From positions 5,682,001-5,746,000 of the forward strand of contig JAQISU010000132.1 in assembly GCA_029339505.1 (NCBI GenBank): a DNA stretch of 64,000 nucleotides. Direction: 5' to 3'. Positions within the stretch are counted from its first letter, which is position 1. Every line of letters starts with the position of its first letter. A program made the translations under genes and the position numbers. The notes beneath the pieces are model-generated. The model was not told the origin of the DNA, did not search any database, and was given only the letters and a program-made list of their open reading frames with translations. This DNA is from Unio delphinus (Eukaryota; Mollusca; Bivalvia; Unionida; Unionidae). Below, piece by piece: positions 51,901-61,631 of the stretch.

Positions 51901-53026
51901 CTTTGTCCAGACAAGGTTGAGAGGCCAAACATCCCTCACATTTCGATCCACAATGCTTGTGTTGTTCTCGATTGTTATAACCATAGTCACATTTTTCACA
52001 GTAGTAACTGAATTTCAGAAATCCAGTGATACTGGTAATGGTATCAAAATGACCATCGTGATGATAGACGTGAATGTATTTTCCGTCTTTGAAATCGTGG
52101 CCTCGAAACAAAAGAGGACCACGCACTTCTTGAGGGTGTACTTTCAAAGTGTAACGTGGAGCCAAGACGTCTTGTAATTGTTGCATTTCTGGAATACCGC
52201 AAGGGGTATCTTTGGATATCCCCGCTTGCTGTAACAGGAGTTCTGCTTCACTTCGTTGTTTGGCTCGGTCCGATTGTCGAATAGTTTCCCAGGCTCTTTT
52301 CCATTCTATCGTCTCGTTCTTGTTGACATACATTTGTCCCACGACGATGGCACGGGCTAAACACATCTGGTCTTGAGGATTGTTAATTCGGACGAGGCTT
52401 CGCTTCATGTTACGAAGGCTGTCCACCAATAACACTTTTTTGCGTCCGGTCCCCTCAGGAAGAGACACGTGGGTCATGAACAGTGTGGCTTTTCCATCGG
52501 TGATGTGAAACTTGTCGTTGGATTGTTGCACATGTTGAATTTTGTCAATGACTTTGGAAGGTGTTAATTCTGATGGGCTAGTAAACTCGATCCAAACGGG
52601 AGACTTTAAATTATCGTGATGAATAGAAAGTCTCAAGCGATCGTCTTCTTTGGCTTGACATTGCTGTTTCAATGCAGTTAACACAGAATCCCACACCTCG
52701 GTAATGAACCCTTCTGTATTCTCCAAAGGTACATTGGCCTTGAAATCTTTAAACTTTACGGCATACGTGTAAGCCGTTGTTCTAAATTTTCGAGAGGAAC
52801 GCTTTTCCGTCTCTCGAATGTGATAGTAATTTTCAGGGTTTACTAAGGGTGGTGCACTTTGCTTGGACGTCGATTGCTTAGGCGTAGATTCGGGCTCACT
52901 CATGTCATCTTCAAAATCACTGGCATGAATTTGAGCCAAGACTTCAGCTACTGTGCTAGGCGATACATTACGTTTCTGTCTCTTACTGTCTTTTTCTTTC
53001 TCCACAACATGATGTGGTCTTTTCAT
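48956..53026 (-). CDS. Protein-primed family B DNA polymerase (1356 aa)
   Basis: Start ATG 53,024-53,026. Residues 1-60 are basic then acidic. About 215-345 is the conserved N-terminal region of this family (MCLARAIVVGQ, CGIPEMQQLQ). About 345-465 holds repeated CxxC zinc ribbons. Exonuclease: FIFFDFECMQ at about 470, HNFSGYDGQFLL at about 560, YCRSDVDILRR at about 685. Polymerase: motif A YLDVCSLYPYVCKY at about 910, motif B KVMLNCLWGKMAQRP at about 1100, motif C YFDTDSCIYI at about 1197. All catalytic Asp are present. It would copy the element from protein-bound ends. It is the first gene of the leftward series and divergent from 53,160. Confidence 0.96.
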   Translation of the reverse strand: MKRPHHVVEKEKDSKRQKRNVSPSTVAEVLAQIHASDFEDDMSEPESTPKQSTSKQSAPPLVNPENYYHIRETEKRSSRKFRTTAYTYAVKFKDFKANVPLENTEGFITEVWDSVLTALKQQCQAKEDDRLRLSIHHDNLKSPVWIEFTSPSELTPSKVIDKIQHVQQSNDKFHITDGKATLFMTHVSLPEGTGRKKVLLVDSLRNMKRSLVRINNPQDQMCLARAIVVGQMYVNKNETIEWKRAWETIRQSDRAKQRSEAELLLQQAGISKDTPCGIPEMQQLQDVLAPRYTLKVHPQEVRGPLLFRGHDFKDGKYIHVYHHDGHFDTITSITGFLKFSYYCEKCDYGYNNREQHKHCGSKCEGCLASQPCLDKGQVRVHCPVCQRTFVSLTCYQQHLKMQGSQQKSTCQLLRLCPTCGQGIRTNCAKFHVCRGKKRCHICHQIVDLEHECFIQKYQPRPEDTQKKGNFIFFDFECMQETGIHIPNFCVAHRACEQCIQEPIFSHCPHCSKIPGGREKIFRGSNTLADFAQWILNPIDETWSPEDIERYGECHCHATVMAHNFSGYDGQFLLRYYAEQSTERPQVTLNGAKIISMQVGQVQFKDSMCYLAMPLSRMPKTFGMPEMAKGYFPHFFNTEANQHAILPHLPEVDDYDPDNMRNEQREAFHAWYQTHASDPFDFQEEMLKYCRSDVDILRRCCGKFRELFMEYGGIDPLKEACTIAKACSLVYRKRFMPENTLAVISPQTTNFVKRQYSVKALRWLHYLCDKEDKWIQHARNGGGEKTIGTYSVDGWDLENPQIVYEFNGCLFHGCPLCYPQRNTKNQFLQRTMEDLYQTTCQRRLKLEQQGYQVVEMWEHEYDLRLKTDPEFKRIVESYKWVDPLNPRDSLYGGRTNATCLLYQADEEKGEEIKYLDVCSLYPYVCKYCHFPVGHPELMTEHIDLDHIRQYEGLIKCKVLPPTDLYHPVLPHHCQGKLMFPLCRTCAETCNQDQPCQHSLEERALTGTWVSVELFKALDLGYQLLEVYEIYHFPKTQQYRKGDERQKGIFADYVDAFLKLKQEASGYPSWCHTPEDQKIFKEKYREQEGITLDHIEKNEGRRSFAKVMLNCLWGKMAQRPSLPKTEYLSEPSRYFQMIHDPTKVMKHVDVIREDLILVNYEEELDFVEADKFGNVIIAAYVTAHARLKLYEVLELLGDRVLYFDTDSCIYIHRPNQCNPVIEGDRLGAWTDEHPNDKILCFASGGPKNYGYEYRDPQGEMHTECKVKGLTLNYRTSRVVNFNVLQEALQSGQDETFQVTTHEPHKIVRLPTHQIVSRPLEKVYQIVYQKRVRLPNYFTLPYGHVEIGQHIKRDIVQDQ

Positions 53027-53159
53027 CTTGTCTGCAAAAAGTCAAATGACTACCTTTTAAAGACCATAACCCCTATATATTCATGTCCGATCCGTGCATA
53101 TATAAAGGGTGAGTGTCTAACGGTTCAGTATTCATTTCACTCTCACATTGACCAGAACG
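53027..53159. promoter_or_regulatory. Divergent promoter region, polymerase and CCHC genes
   Basis: On the plus strand ATATATAAAGGG (53,097-53,108) lies about 52 nt above the ATG at 53,160. On the minus strand TATATAGGGG and TTTAAAAGG lie 30-55 nt above the polymerase ATG. No CRE or CCAAT box is seen here. Confidence 0.6.
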
Positions 53160-53627
53160 ATGAAAGAACCTACAGAAGTGGAACTTCTCATTAGAGCTTT
53201 ACGTGGGGTCATACGAAAGTTTTCGTCAGACCAGCCGACGGCCTACTCTTCCTCCTATCGAGATAAAAGTCAAGATACTTGCTATATCTGTAAGAAGAAA
53301 GGACATTGGGCTACAGAATGTTCAGATCGTGACAAAAATAAAAAAGGTACCAATAGAGACAAAAGTCAAGATACCTGTTATTATTGTAAAGAGAAAGGAC
53401 ATTGGTCTCCAAACTGTCCTAAGAAACAACAGGAGCAGGAGGAGGAGGCGGAGGAAGAGGAGGAGGAGGAAAGAAATTCTGAACAGGAGGAGAAAGAGGT
53501 ACCCTCCTCCAAGGAAGAACCCCGTCACGTTCACAAAAACAAGAAAAGAAGACGAAACGAAAGTGAAGAGGAAGAAGAAAAAGAAAAACGTGTGACAGTA
53601 AAGAAAATGAAAAAACAGAAAGAGTGA
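53160..53627 (+). CDS. Two-knuckle CCHC zinc protein with acidic/basic tail (155 aa)
   Basis: The ATG at 53,160 fits the TATA box upstream. Residues about 38-51 (CYICKKKGHWATEC) and 67-80 (CYYCKEKGHWSPNC) are perfect C-x2-C-x4-H-x4-C knuckles, preceded each time by the repeated DKSQDT. The rest is Glu-rich then Lys/Arg-rich. Such knuckles bind single-stranded nucleic acid in retroviral Gag and RNA-binding proteins. The gene is rightward, opposite to the polymerase, and unlike the five other arm genes it has no histone-type stem-loop. Capture from a retroelement or host gene is possible. Confidence 0.75.
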   Translation: MKEPTEVELLIRALRGVIRKFSSDQPTAYSSSYRDKSQDTCYICKKKGHWATECSDRDKNKKGTNRDKSQDTCYYCKEKGHWSPNCPKKQQEQEEEAEEEEEEERNSEQEEKEVPSSKEEPRHVHKNKKRRRNESEEEEEKEKRVTVKKMKKQKE

Positions 53628-53639
53628 AACAGAAGAAAA

Positions 53640-53890
53640 CTTATGAACTTTTTAAAAATGGTATTGTGTTATGTTATGTTGTGATATTGAATTGTAACGT
53701 TTGTACTAGAATACACCAGAGAGAAAAAACGTAAGTGTCTCTTGGTTTTGATTTGATAGAATAAGAACCTACACTCACACATTCCTTCACTCACACGTAC
53801 ATCATGGATTTTAAAAAATATATAAAAGGACTTTTGAGTTTTCATTGAATTAGGCAATTGAAATAGTATTTCTTTTCGAAATAATTGGAG
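53640..53890. other. Space between convergent right-arm genes
   Basis: No gene is seen. The 3' purine element of the minus-strand gene lies at 53,871-53,878, with ATAGTATTTCTTTTC shared with 36,325-36,339 on the left arm. Confidence 0.5.
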
Positions 53891-53891
53891 T

Positions 53892-53907
53892 GGTCCTGAA
53901 AAGGACC
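53892..53907 (-). terminator. Histone-type 3' stem-loop after the 53,941 gene
   Basis: Transcript sense GGTCCTTTTCAGGACC then AC; CGAAAAGAAATAC follows 13 nt on. It lies 33 nt after the stop. All six stem pairs are Watson-Crick. Confidence 0.75.
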
Positions 53908-53940
53908 GTTGGTGTTTTGATTGTTTAAAACAAAACAAAC

Positions 53941-54591
53941 TCAGAAACGGGACGAAATCCTTTTGAGCTGTCTTAAGCCTTTGCCACGGCCAAGGCCTAC
54001 TTCGGGACTGGTGGTTCCTGTCAATGATTTGGTAGAAATCACTAACGGTGGTAAGGTAGACGTAGTCACAGAGAGATCGGGTTGTTTCGCTCGAGAAGGT
54101 CTTTTTCTCTTCGGTCGTGATAAAGAAGTCTGATACATTTGTTTCAGACTCCTTAACTCAGCTAAAATATCTAAAAGTACCGTCGTGACCGTTTGATTTT
54201 CACTATTTTCTTTCTGTCCTTGGTCTTCATTCTTCTCTGTTGCTGTTGCTGCTGCTGCTGCTACTGTTTCTTCCTGGTGTTTCCTTCTTGCTTCTTCTTC
54301 CTGCTGTTGCATAAGAAAAGCTTGTTCTTCTACTTTCTGTTGTTGTAAAAATCGCTCCAATGCTTCTTTTTGTCTCTGCTTAAAATCATCGACGTGTCCA
54401 TAAGAAGATACAGAAGGCAACGAAGGTTCCGGAATAAATTCTTGCGATGTTAAAAAATCCACAATATCCCAGTTAAAATCCACTTCTTCTGGATGTAGAT
54501 TTGTCATGACTTTAGTAGTCACTGTTGGCCCATGACTTGCTGTCTCTACTCCTGACTCACTCCAATTCATCGTCTTCTTACTGTCCGCCAT
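53941..54591 (-). CDS. Right-arm protein 1 (216 aa), Gln/Glu-rich coiled coil with basic patch
   Basis: Start ATG 54,589-54,591, about 55 nt after a TATATAGA box; upstream codons are promoter. The N-terminal about 65 residues are acidic with aromatic residues (DFNWDIVDFLTSQEF), like an activation domain. About 68-115 is a Gln/Glu coiled coil (FLQQQKVEEQAFLMQQQEEE). A helix (LLDILAELRSLKQMY) and a basic patch (RPKRKRPSRAKQ, probable nuclear signal) follow. I do not recognise it; composition suggests a transcription regulator. It shares a CRE-containing promoter with the divergent gene at 54,810. Confidence 0.65.
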   Translation of the reverse strand: MADSKKTMNWSESGVETASHGPTVTTKVMTNLHPEEVDFNWDIVDFLTSQEFIPEPSLPSVSSYGHVDDFKQRQKEALERFLQQQKVEEQAFLMQQQEEEARRKHQEETVAAAAATATEKNEDQGQKENSENQTVTTVLLDILAELRSLKQMYQTSLSRPKRKRPSRAKQPDLSVTTSTLPPLVISTKSLTGTTSPEVGLGRGKGLRQLKRISSRF

Positions 54592-54809
54592 GATTGACAA
54601 CTCTGTCTCATCGATTGACTGCGCACAGACGCTAGTACCTCTATATAGAAAAGGTGACGTCACAGACCGCTCTCTTCCGATTGGATGGCTGTGCCTGACT
54701 TTTGTAACGCGTGTTTGGATTGGTCGATACACTCAATCCGTTTCAATCCGCTCTTCCCCTATAAATAACCGCAGTTCACGGCATTCGCTTCACCTGTTCT
54801 CATCACAAG
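54592..54809. promoter_or_regulatory. Divergent promoter with CRE and CCAAT boxes
   Basis: On the minus-strand side TCTATATAGA lies near 54,640-54,649. A perfect CRE, TGACGTCA, is at 54,655-54,662. Inverted CCAAT boxes (ATTGG) are at 54,680-54,684 and 54,719-54,723. On the plus-strand side CTATAAATAA is at 54,759-54,768, about 45 nt before ATG 54,810. CREB/ATF and NF-Y type host factors are the expected readers. Confidence 0.75.
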
Positions 54810-55043
54810 ATGTGGACTAACGTTGAATCGTCAACCCTTGTGTCTAGCATGCTGTTTAGGACTGACATACCCATGTATGTCAGATCATCATGGAGTGTCA
54901 TTCATAGGACGGAGACAGCCTATTGGAAGAGAAGAGTCTATGTGGAAAGACAAGGTTGCTTGAAGAGAGTTCTCTTCTATGGACCCACAGTAAGGAGAAG
55001 TTTAAGGAAGAGAAGAAGATCTGTGAGATGTCCTCTGTGTTAA
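54810..55043 (+). CDS. Right-arm protein 2 (77 aa), basic with C-terminal Cys pair
   Basis: ATG 54,810 follows a TATAAATA box. The protein is Arg-rich, especially toward the end (RRSLRKRRRSVRCPLC), with a possible third Cys at about residue 50. The first 25 residues are less charged. I do not recognise it. It could be a DNA-binding or core peptide. A histone-type stem-loop follows 27 nt after the stop and lies inside the right inverted repeat. Confidence 0.6.
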   Translation: MWTNVESSTLVSSMLFRTDIPMYVRSSWSVIHRTETAYWKRRVYVERQGCLKRVLFYGPTVRRSLRKRRRSVRCPLC

Positions 55044-55069
55044 CAAGACAACGTTAACATTACACATAA

Positions 55070-55397
55070 CGGTCCTTTTCAGGGCCACTCATAGGTCTCG
55101 AAAAGATAGTAGCTTTCATTGCCACCCTTTTTTCCCTTGTCCCTCTATAGACCCACCCTGTTCCATTTCCCTTGACGCTCTATAGGCCCACCCTGTTCCA
55201 TTTCCCTTGACTCTCTATAGACCCACCCTGTTCCATTTCCCTTGACCCTATAGTGCCCCAAGCTGTTTTGACCCTATAGTGCCCCAAGCTGTTTTTGACT
55301 GGATTTTCCCTTGACCCTATAAATCTTGACCCTATAGTGCCCCAAGCTGTTTTTGACTGGGTTTTCCATAGACCCTATAGTGCCCCCATATACTACT
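55070..55397. repeat. Right terminal inverted repeat
   Basis: Reverse complement of 34,816-35,199, with three 35-bp units instead of four and without the TA run. It ends CCCCCATATACTACT. Confidence 0.95.
55071..55086 (+). terminator. Histone-type 3' stem-loop after the 54,810 gene
   Basis: GGTCCTTTTCAGGGCC then AC, with CGAAAAGA at 55,099-55,106. One stem pair is U-G. It is the mirror of the left-arm signal at 35,183-35,198. Confidence 0.75.
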
Positions 55398-55403
55398 TAC
55401 GTT
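55398..55403. repeat. Target-site duplication, right copy (TACGTT)
   Basis: Exact match to 34,810-34,815. The following AAAAATCCTAATCAG and CAAA run continue the SINE tail. Confidence 0.9.
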
Positions 55404-55439
55404 AAAAATCCTAATCAGACAAACAAACAAACAAAAAGA

Positions 55440-56066
<627 letters not shown>

Positions 56067-56879
56067 CTAAATACTTTCCCACAAAATTCAGTTATATGGT
56101 TTATCACCAGTGTGTACCCTCATATGTCCATGCAAATGTGATTTCTGTCTAAACTCTTTCCCACAAGTTTCAGGGTCCTACTAAATACTGCTAAGCCCGA
56201 CAAAGCCAGACAAAGCCCGACAAAGCCTGACAAAGCCTAACAAAGCCCAACAAAGCCTGACAAAGCCTAACAAAGCCAGACAAAGCCTAACAAAGCCATA
56301 CAAAGCCATGTCAAATCAAATAAAAAAATGTGTTTTTATATTTTTAATTATATTGATGAATAAATTAACAAAGCCGAATAACTATTTTTCAACATATTTA
56401 TGCAAAATTATATGACCAAAAATTGGAAGACTAGAGTACAAATTCAAACTTGAATAATGGCAAAGTATGACAAAATCTTACGTAAACTGTTTATGGTATG
56501 CAGAGAACTCGCCCCATGGAGAACTCGCCCCATGGAGAATTCGCCCTGGGAGAACTCGCCCCAACGTATCTGGAGAAGTCGCCCCAGATTGGTTGGAGAA
56601 GTCGCCCCACTTCGTCTGAAGAAGTCGCCCCAAAACCCAGATAACCTTTTTATGGCAGAATTAAAACATCTTTTACGTGATTCATTTTTTAGATTTGTAT
56701 TTATACGATATCACAAAAGATATATTAACTGGTAGTCATAAAAGCAATATCATAGTAATATTTCTAAGACGAAATTCAGTCTTTATATAATCTAATGAAT
56801 GACGACAGTATAGTGATTACAAATGATGCTTAGTCAAACACTATTATTATTATGAATTAAGAAGATTATTTTAAATAAG

Positions 56880-57839
56880 TTGAACGTCAATTAAATGATG
56901 AAAACTACTACAAACATATTGGCGAAGATCCGTCAATAGAACCTAAATAAAAAATTTCAACATGCTTTAATGAGATGGCTAAAAAAAAATCCGTATACGA
57001 GGAATTTGATACTTTCCCTCTAAACATGCGTACACCTCATTTCTACATATTACCCAAAACTCATAATGAAATCATATATTGAAGATACAAAAACTTTTAA
57101 TTAAAAAGTTGAAGTCTATTCCACAGCTATCTGTTAATTTCAATCCTGGTATTATTAGATGTAACATCACTATATACCAACTTTCCGCATGCAGTTGGTA
57201 TTGAAGCGTGTACAAATTTTTTTGATTACAATCCTAATAATAGCCCACTATCTTGTAAAGATATTTGTTTAATATTAAAACTTATCTTGGAAAATTATTT
57301 TTTTCAATTTAATAATACGAAATACATATACATAATGGGTACGGCAATGTGTATTAATATGGCTCCTTCATACACTTTCTTCTCATGGTTAAATTTGAAA
57401 GGGAATTTCTTCAAAACGAAAAGTTGAATCCATTTCTTTGGTTCAGATTTTTCGATGACATTTATATCTGGAAGCAGTCAACCGAAGAACTGTAAAATTG
57501 TATTGATCGCCTAAATCATTTTCACCCGACAATTCAATTTACTTATACTACATCTAGTACGCATGTTTCATTTTCAGATGTAATTGTGATATAAAATATT
57601 GATAACACTACTCTGCAAATATTCATATCAAGGAAACTAATTTCCACCAATATGTCAATAATCTTCATGTCATCTCATGTCATTTAAAAACGGTATACCA
57701 CATAGCCAGTCGAAAAGATACCAACGTATTATTTCAGATGATTGTCAATTACAAAATTCGTTGAATAAATTCCAAACATATTTACAAAAAATAAATTATC
57801 CTACACATACAATTGAGTCTGCGCTGAACAAAGCCCTTA

Positions 57840-57927
<88 letters not shown>

Positions 57928-57965
57928 TAATTGCTTTCACAATACAATCGAATCCTTCATTATCT
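56880..57965 (+). pseudogene. Penelope-like reverse transcriptase, broken
   Basis: In shifting frames one reads RTPHFYILPKTHN, LLDVTSLYTNFPH (motif A), GTAMCINMAPSYTF (motif B), RFFDDIYIWKQS (motif C) and KNGIPHSQSKRYQRI (thumb side). These are diagnostic of Penelope-like elements. Several stops make it non-functional. No GIY-YIG domain is seen before the GA microsatellite at 57,843. Confidence 0.75.
57843..57927. repeat. GA microsatellite
   Basis: About 42 GA units in a row. Confidence 0.98.
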
Positions 57966-58074
57966 AATCTCTGTCGTATAATTAATAAAATTTAGTCTGC
58001 TAAATTTCTCAAATAAATTTATCAATTTACTAGCGTAAAAACACTTTACAAAAATAAATCAATTATCGCTTAAA

Positions 58075-58535
58075 GAAGACCTAAGAATTTGCAAGATTTT
58101 CTTTTATTAGTACTAAACAGATAGAAAAGAAAAAGAAAAAAGAACATTTTCGTCATCTAAATGTAACATACACCGGTGCTCTTGATGTGCAAATAGAAGA
58201 GAAACTACTATGAATAATCATCGCTTTCATATATAAAATTATAGAGATCCGCAGTTTTCATCAAATATTTCAACAGTTTAACACCAATGATAACTCTCTA
58301 AGCGAATTGTCTATCATGCCGAAATTTTATAACCAGTGTATATCACAAAATATGGCACTTAAAAAAATGGTTTGCATCAATAATAATAATTTATTTGGTT
58401 GGATTTTTATAATAAACGTACAAGTAAATTTTGGTTAGCAAATCTCAAGAATTTGCACGATTTTTTTTAATAGTACATAAATAGACAGAAAAGAAGAAAA
58501 AAAAAACATTTTCGTTGTCTAAATGTAGCATACAA
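58075..58535. repeat. Direct repeat downstream of the Penelope-like remnant
   Basis: AAGAATTTGCA(A/C)GATTTT through an A-rich run to TCTAAATGTA(A/G)CATACA occurs at about 58,084-58,175 and 58,447-58,534. Penelope-like elements often have such direct repeats at their ends. Confidence 0.6.
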
Positions 58536-60854
58536 AATGGGGCGACTTCTCCGACCACTATGGGGCGACTTCTCCTGACACCTGGGATGAGTTCTCCCAG
58601 GGCGAGTTCTCCATGGGGCGAGTTCTCCCAGGGCAAGTTTTCCATGGGGTGAGTTCTCCGCTATTCACTGTTTATTACCGTATCCATTGTTCATTGAACT
58701 TATCGAAAGAAAGTGCAATTTTTTCAATATGTACTAATCATACAAAGCCAGACAAAGTCATACAAAGCGTAACAAATCCTTACAAAGCCGGACAGTCATA
58801 AAAGTCATTTTAGACAAGTGTATTTATATTGTAAATTATATTGACGAATAAATTAACAAAACTGAAGGACTAGTTTTCAACATAATTATGCCAAATTAAA
58901 AAGGCAATAAAATTTGGCGGCAAAGTTCGAATTAGAATAATAAGAAAATCGTATGTAAAATGTTTATTGTAAGTTTAAAAACGTTTCTTTCCTTGTCATG
59001 AGTTAATTATATAATAAAAAAAAAATAATAATCATAGACAAAGCAAACGTTTTCTAGTTCTGTTATATTTATTGATATAAAGTATGTATCAACACTATAT
59101 ATTATCAAATATTTTTAGAATGTTACAATATTGTACAAATAATAAAAAGAATATAATGAACAATATATACACTCTTTTTTTAATCTGACTTTGTCGGGCT
59201 TTGTTAGGCTTTGTTAGACTTTGTCGGGCTTTGTCATAATAATAAAAAGAAAATATTTGAGAAAATGCAAGATTTAATATTTAACGTAATTCACAATAGT
59301 TATGTATGTATTTGCGCGTCTTTGCTGTGTTTAGTAGGACCAATATTGTACAAATAATGAAAAGAATATAATGAACAATATATACACTCTTTTTTTAATC
59401 TGACTTTGCGTGGCTTTGTTAGGCTTTGTCAAGAATAATTTATAAAATTATAACAAACATTTCCAACATGATTGTATCATAATATATCAATATTTTATGT
59501 TTGTTTGAAATGCAAACTTTGTCGCCCAATTTTCGGTCATTTAAATCTACAAGAATAAGTTGAAAATTAGTCTTTCGGCTAAGTTAATTTTTCCATCAAT
59601 ATAATGAACAATATATACACTCTTTTTTTTAATCTGACTTTGCGTGGCTTTGTCGGGCTTTGTTAGGCTTTGTCGGGCTTTGTTAGGCTTTGTCGGGCTT
59701 TGTCAGGCTTAGCAGTAATTAGTAGGACCGCAAGTTTCACGCTTGTATCGTTTGTCAGCAGTGTGAATCATCATATGTCAGACAAGGTACTTTTTGTCTC
59801 AATACTTTCCCACATGTTTCACACTTGTATGGTTTTTCACCAGTATGTATTGTTAAGCATCTCCAAATCTGAGAACTGGATGAAAAATTTCCCACATATT
59901 TCACATCTGTATGACTTATCACCTGTGTGTATCCTTAAGTGTGTGGACAAGGTAGAGTTTTGGCTAAAAAGCTCCCCAGATATTTCACATTTGAATGGTT
60001 TATCTCCAATGTGTATCCTCATGTTTGTGGATAAATGACAGCTATAGCTAAAAGAGTTCCCACATGTCCCACATTTATATGGGTTGCTACCGGTGTGTAA
60101 CTGGGCATGTTTCGACAGCTTATCACGTTGTCTAAACGCTTTGCCACATAATTCACATTTGTATGGTTTCTCACCAGTGTGTATCTTCAAGTGTTCCAAT
60201 AACTTAGAGTTCAGACAAAACAATTTTCCACATGTTTCGCAAATGTATGTTTTTTCTATGTATCCTCAAGTGCACGGAGAAACTAGAGTTCTCTGAAAAG
60301 AATTTCTCGCATATTTCACATTTGAAGGACTTCTTACAAATGTGTTTCCTCATGTGCTTGGCAACATTAGATTTCATGTTAAACATTTTCCCACACACAT
60401 CACACTTATATGGTTTAATACCCGTGTGAATCGTCTTATGCATTGACAAACCAGAGAACTGGCTGAACGATTTTCCACAAATTCACATTTGCATGTTTTG
60501 TCGCCAGTGTGTATCCTCGTGTGCACGGACAAATGATCACTCCGATTGAGCCGTTTTTCACATAGTTCACACTTAAAAGGTTTATCACCAGTTCCAATGC
60601 ATTTCAGTGGATCCATTGTACTGAAATCACAACATATATCTTATCACAGTGAATGCAATAATCGAAGGCCACAGATTTACTTGGCACTAATATAATTATG
60701 GTAGGTTCCTATCGCGTTCTAGTATTCGGATTTGTCGGCATTTGTTTCGGTCTCAATAAACACCCCAAGACGCCATACTATTATATATAACCTCATCAAA
60801 GCTCTTAAAATCGCAGCAGAAAGCTAGAAAGAAAAACAAACACATGCACGGACA

Positions 60855-61420
60855 ATCAATAATTGATATAGTCTGTGTCTACATCCCCTATTCTTTGTAC
60901 ACCCCTGCCGATTTCAATAACGAAAAGCATAAACAAGATAAAAAGTCAATAAATCTTACTCGGTTCAATCAATGATTTATAATTTCTTACCCAACTGCGA
61001 TCAGGGTGTCCATAACACCTTTATCATCTGCGCGTCTGATGCGTAACGGAAGTTTTCATTACAACCATGGCCATTTTCGATCAATTTCTAGTTTCTGGAC
61101 AAGTCCATTTTCAGCAAAGGGGCGGATACATAAATACGCATGTATGTACATAGAAGGTAGATTCTGTTAGACTGCAAAGGGATATAATTCTTAACCTTAC
61201 CGTAATTGACGTTAGTATCCCAGAGTAACCAAATAGGAGCTATGACGTCACTCTATTTGCGGCAAAAAAGACTTGCCCAAAGTGTGTGCAATATGGTGTC
61301 GTGTTAGTATGAAAACTTCTGCTAAGCATCAGATGCGCAGACGATAAAGGTGTTATGGACATCCTGGTCGCAATCGGGTACAAATGTGGATGTAGACACA
61401 GACTATAGTATTGGTTGAAG
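60855..61420. mobile_element. Foldback/MITE-like element
   Basis: The left arm (GTCTGTGTCTACATCC near 60,872, then GTGTCCATAACACCTTTATC near 61,007) is repeated inverted on the right (61,340-61,410). The loop is about 260 bp. No coding capacity. Borders are approximate. Confidence 0.6.
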
Positions 61421-61631
61421 GACCCATTTCCGATAATCTACGGGAAAGAATTCTTTTGCATTAAATCTCTTTATTGTTTTGTTAATTTATAACAATATTC
61501 GCATTAAATGGCAATGCACTGTACTTCTCTCGTTTATTTTGTTATATAAGCTGTTTATATACAAATATGTAGTTTCATTTTGAATCGTCCATCGAAAGTT
61601 TTGTGACGAATTTTGAATACATGACCAATGA

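Larger units (their letters stand above)
34816..55397. mobile_element. Complete Polinton/Maverick element (20,582 bp)
   Basis: Inverted repeats beginning AGTAGTATATGGGGGCAC, a perfect 6-bp duplication and the full core gene set (protein-primed PolB, integrase, packaging ATPase, adenain-like protease, major and minor capsid proteins) identify a Polinton with virus potential. Every core frame is open and catalytic residues are kept, so the insertion is young or under selection. Main genes run leftward from 53,026 to 38,031. Short accessory genes occupy both arms. It inserted into the tail of a SINE. Confidence 0.96.
56495..58666. mobile_element. Nested inverted-repeat element (2,172 bp)
   Basis: The arms are made of GGAGAACTCGCCCC and GGAGAAGTCGCCCC units, inverted at the other end (about 56,502-56,636 and 58,535-58,659). 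The 9-bp repeat ACTGTTTAT lies exactly at both borders (56,486-56,494 and 58,667-58,675). It encloses a broken Penelope-like RT. Confidence 0.7.
56173..59730. mobile_element. Inverted-repeat transposon (3,558 bp) in the zinc-finger array
   Basis: The ends are GGTCCTACTAAATACTGCTAAG and its near-complement, each followed inward by tandem GACAAAGCC(T/C) units. The exact 9-bp repeat CAAGTTTCA flanks it (56,164-56,172 and 59,731-59,739). A 9-bp duplication and a GGGTC-type end resemble MULE elements. The right end has been duplicated internally: blocks with ATAATGAACAATATATACAC plus GGCTTTGT units recur near 59,150, 59,365 and 59,600. No transposase of its own is seen. Confidence 0.8.
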
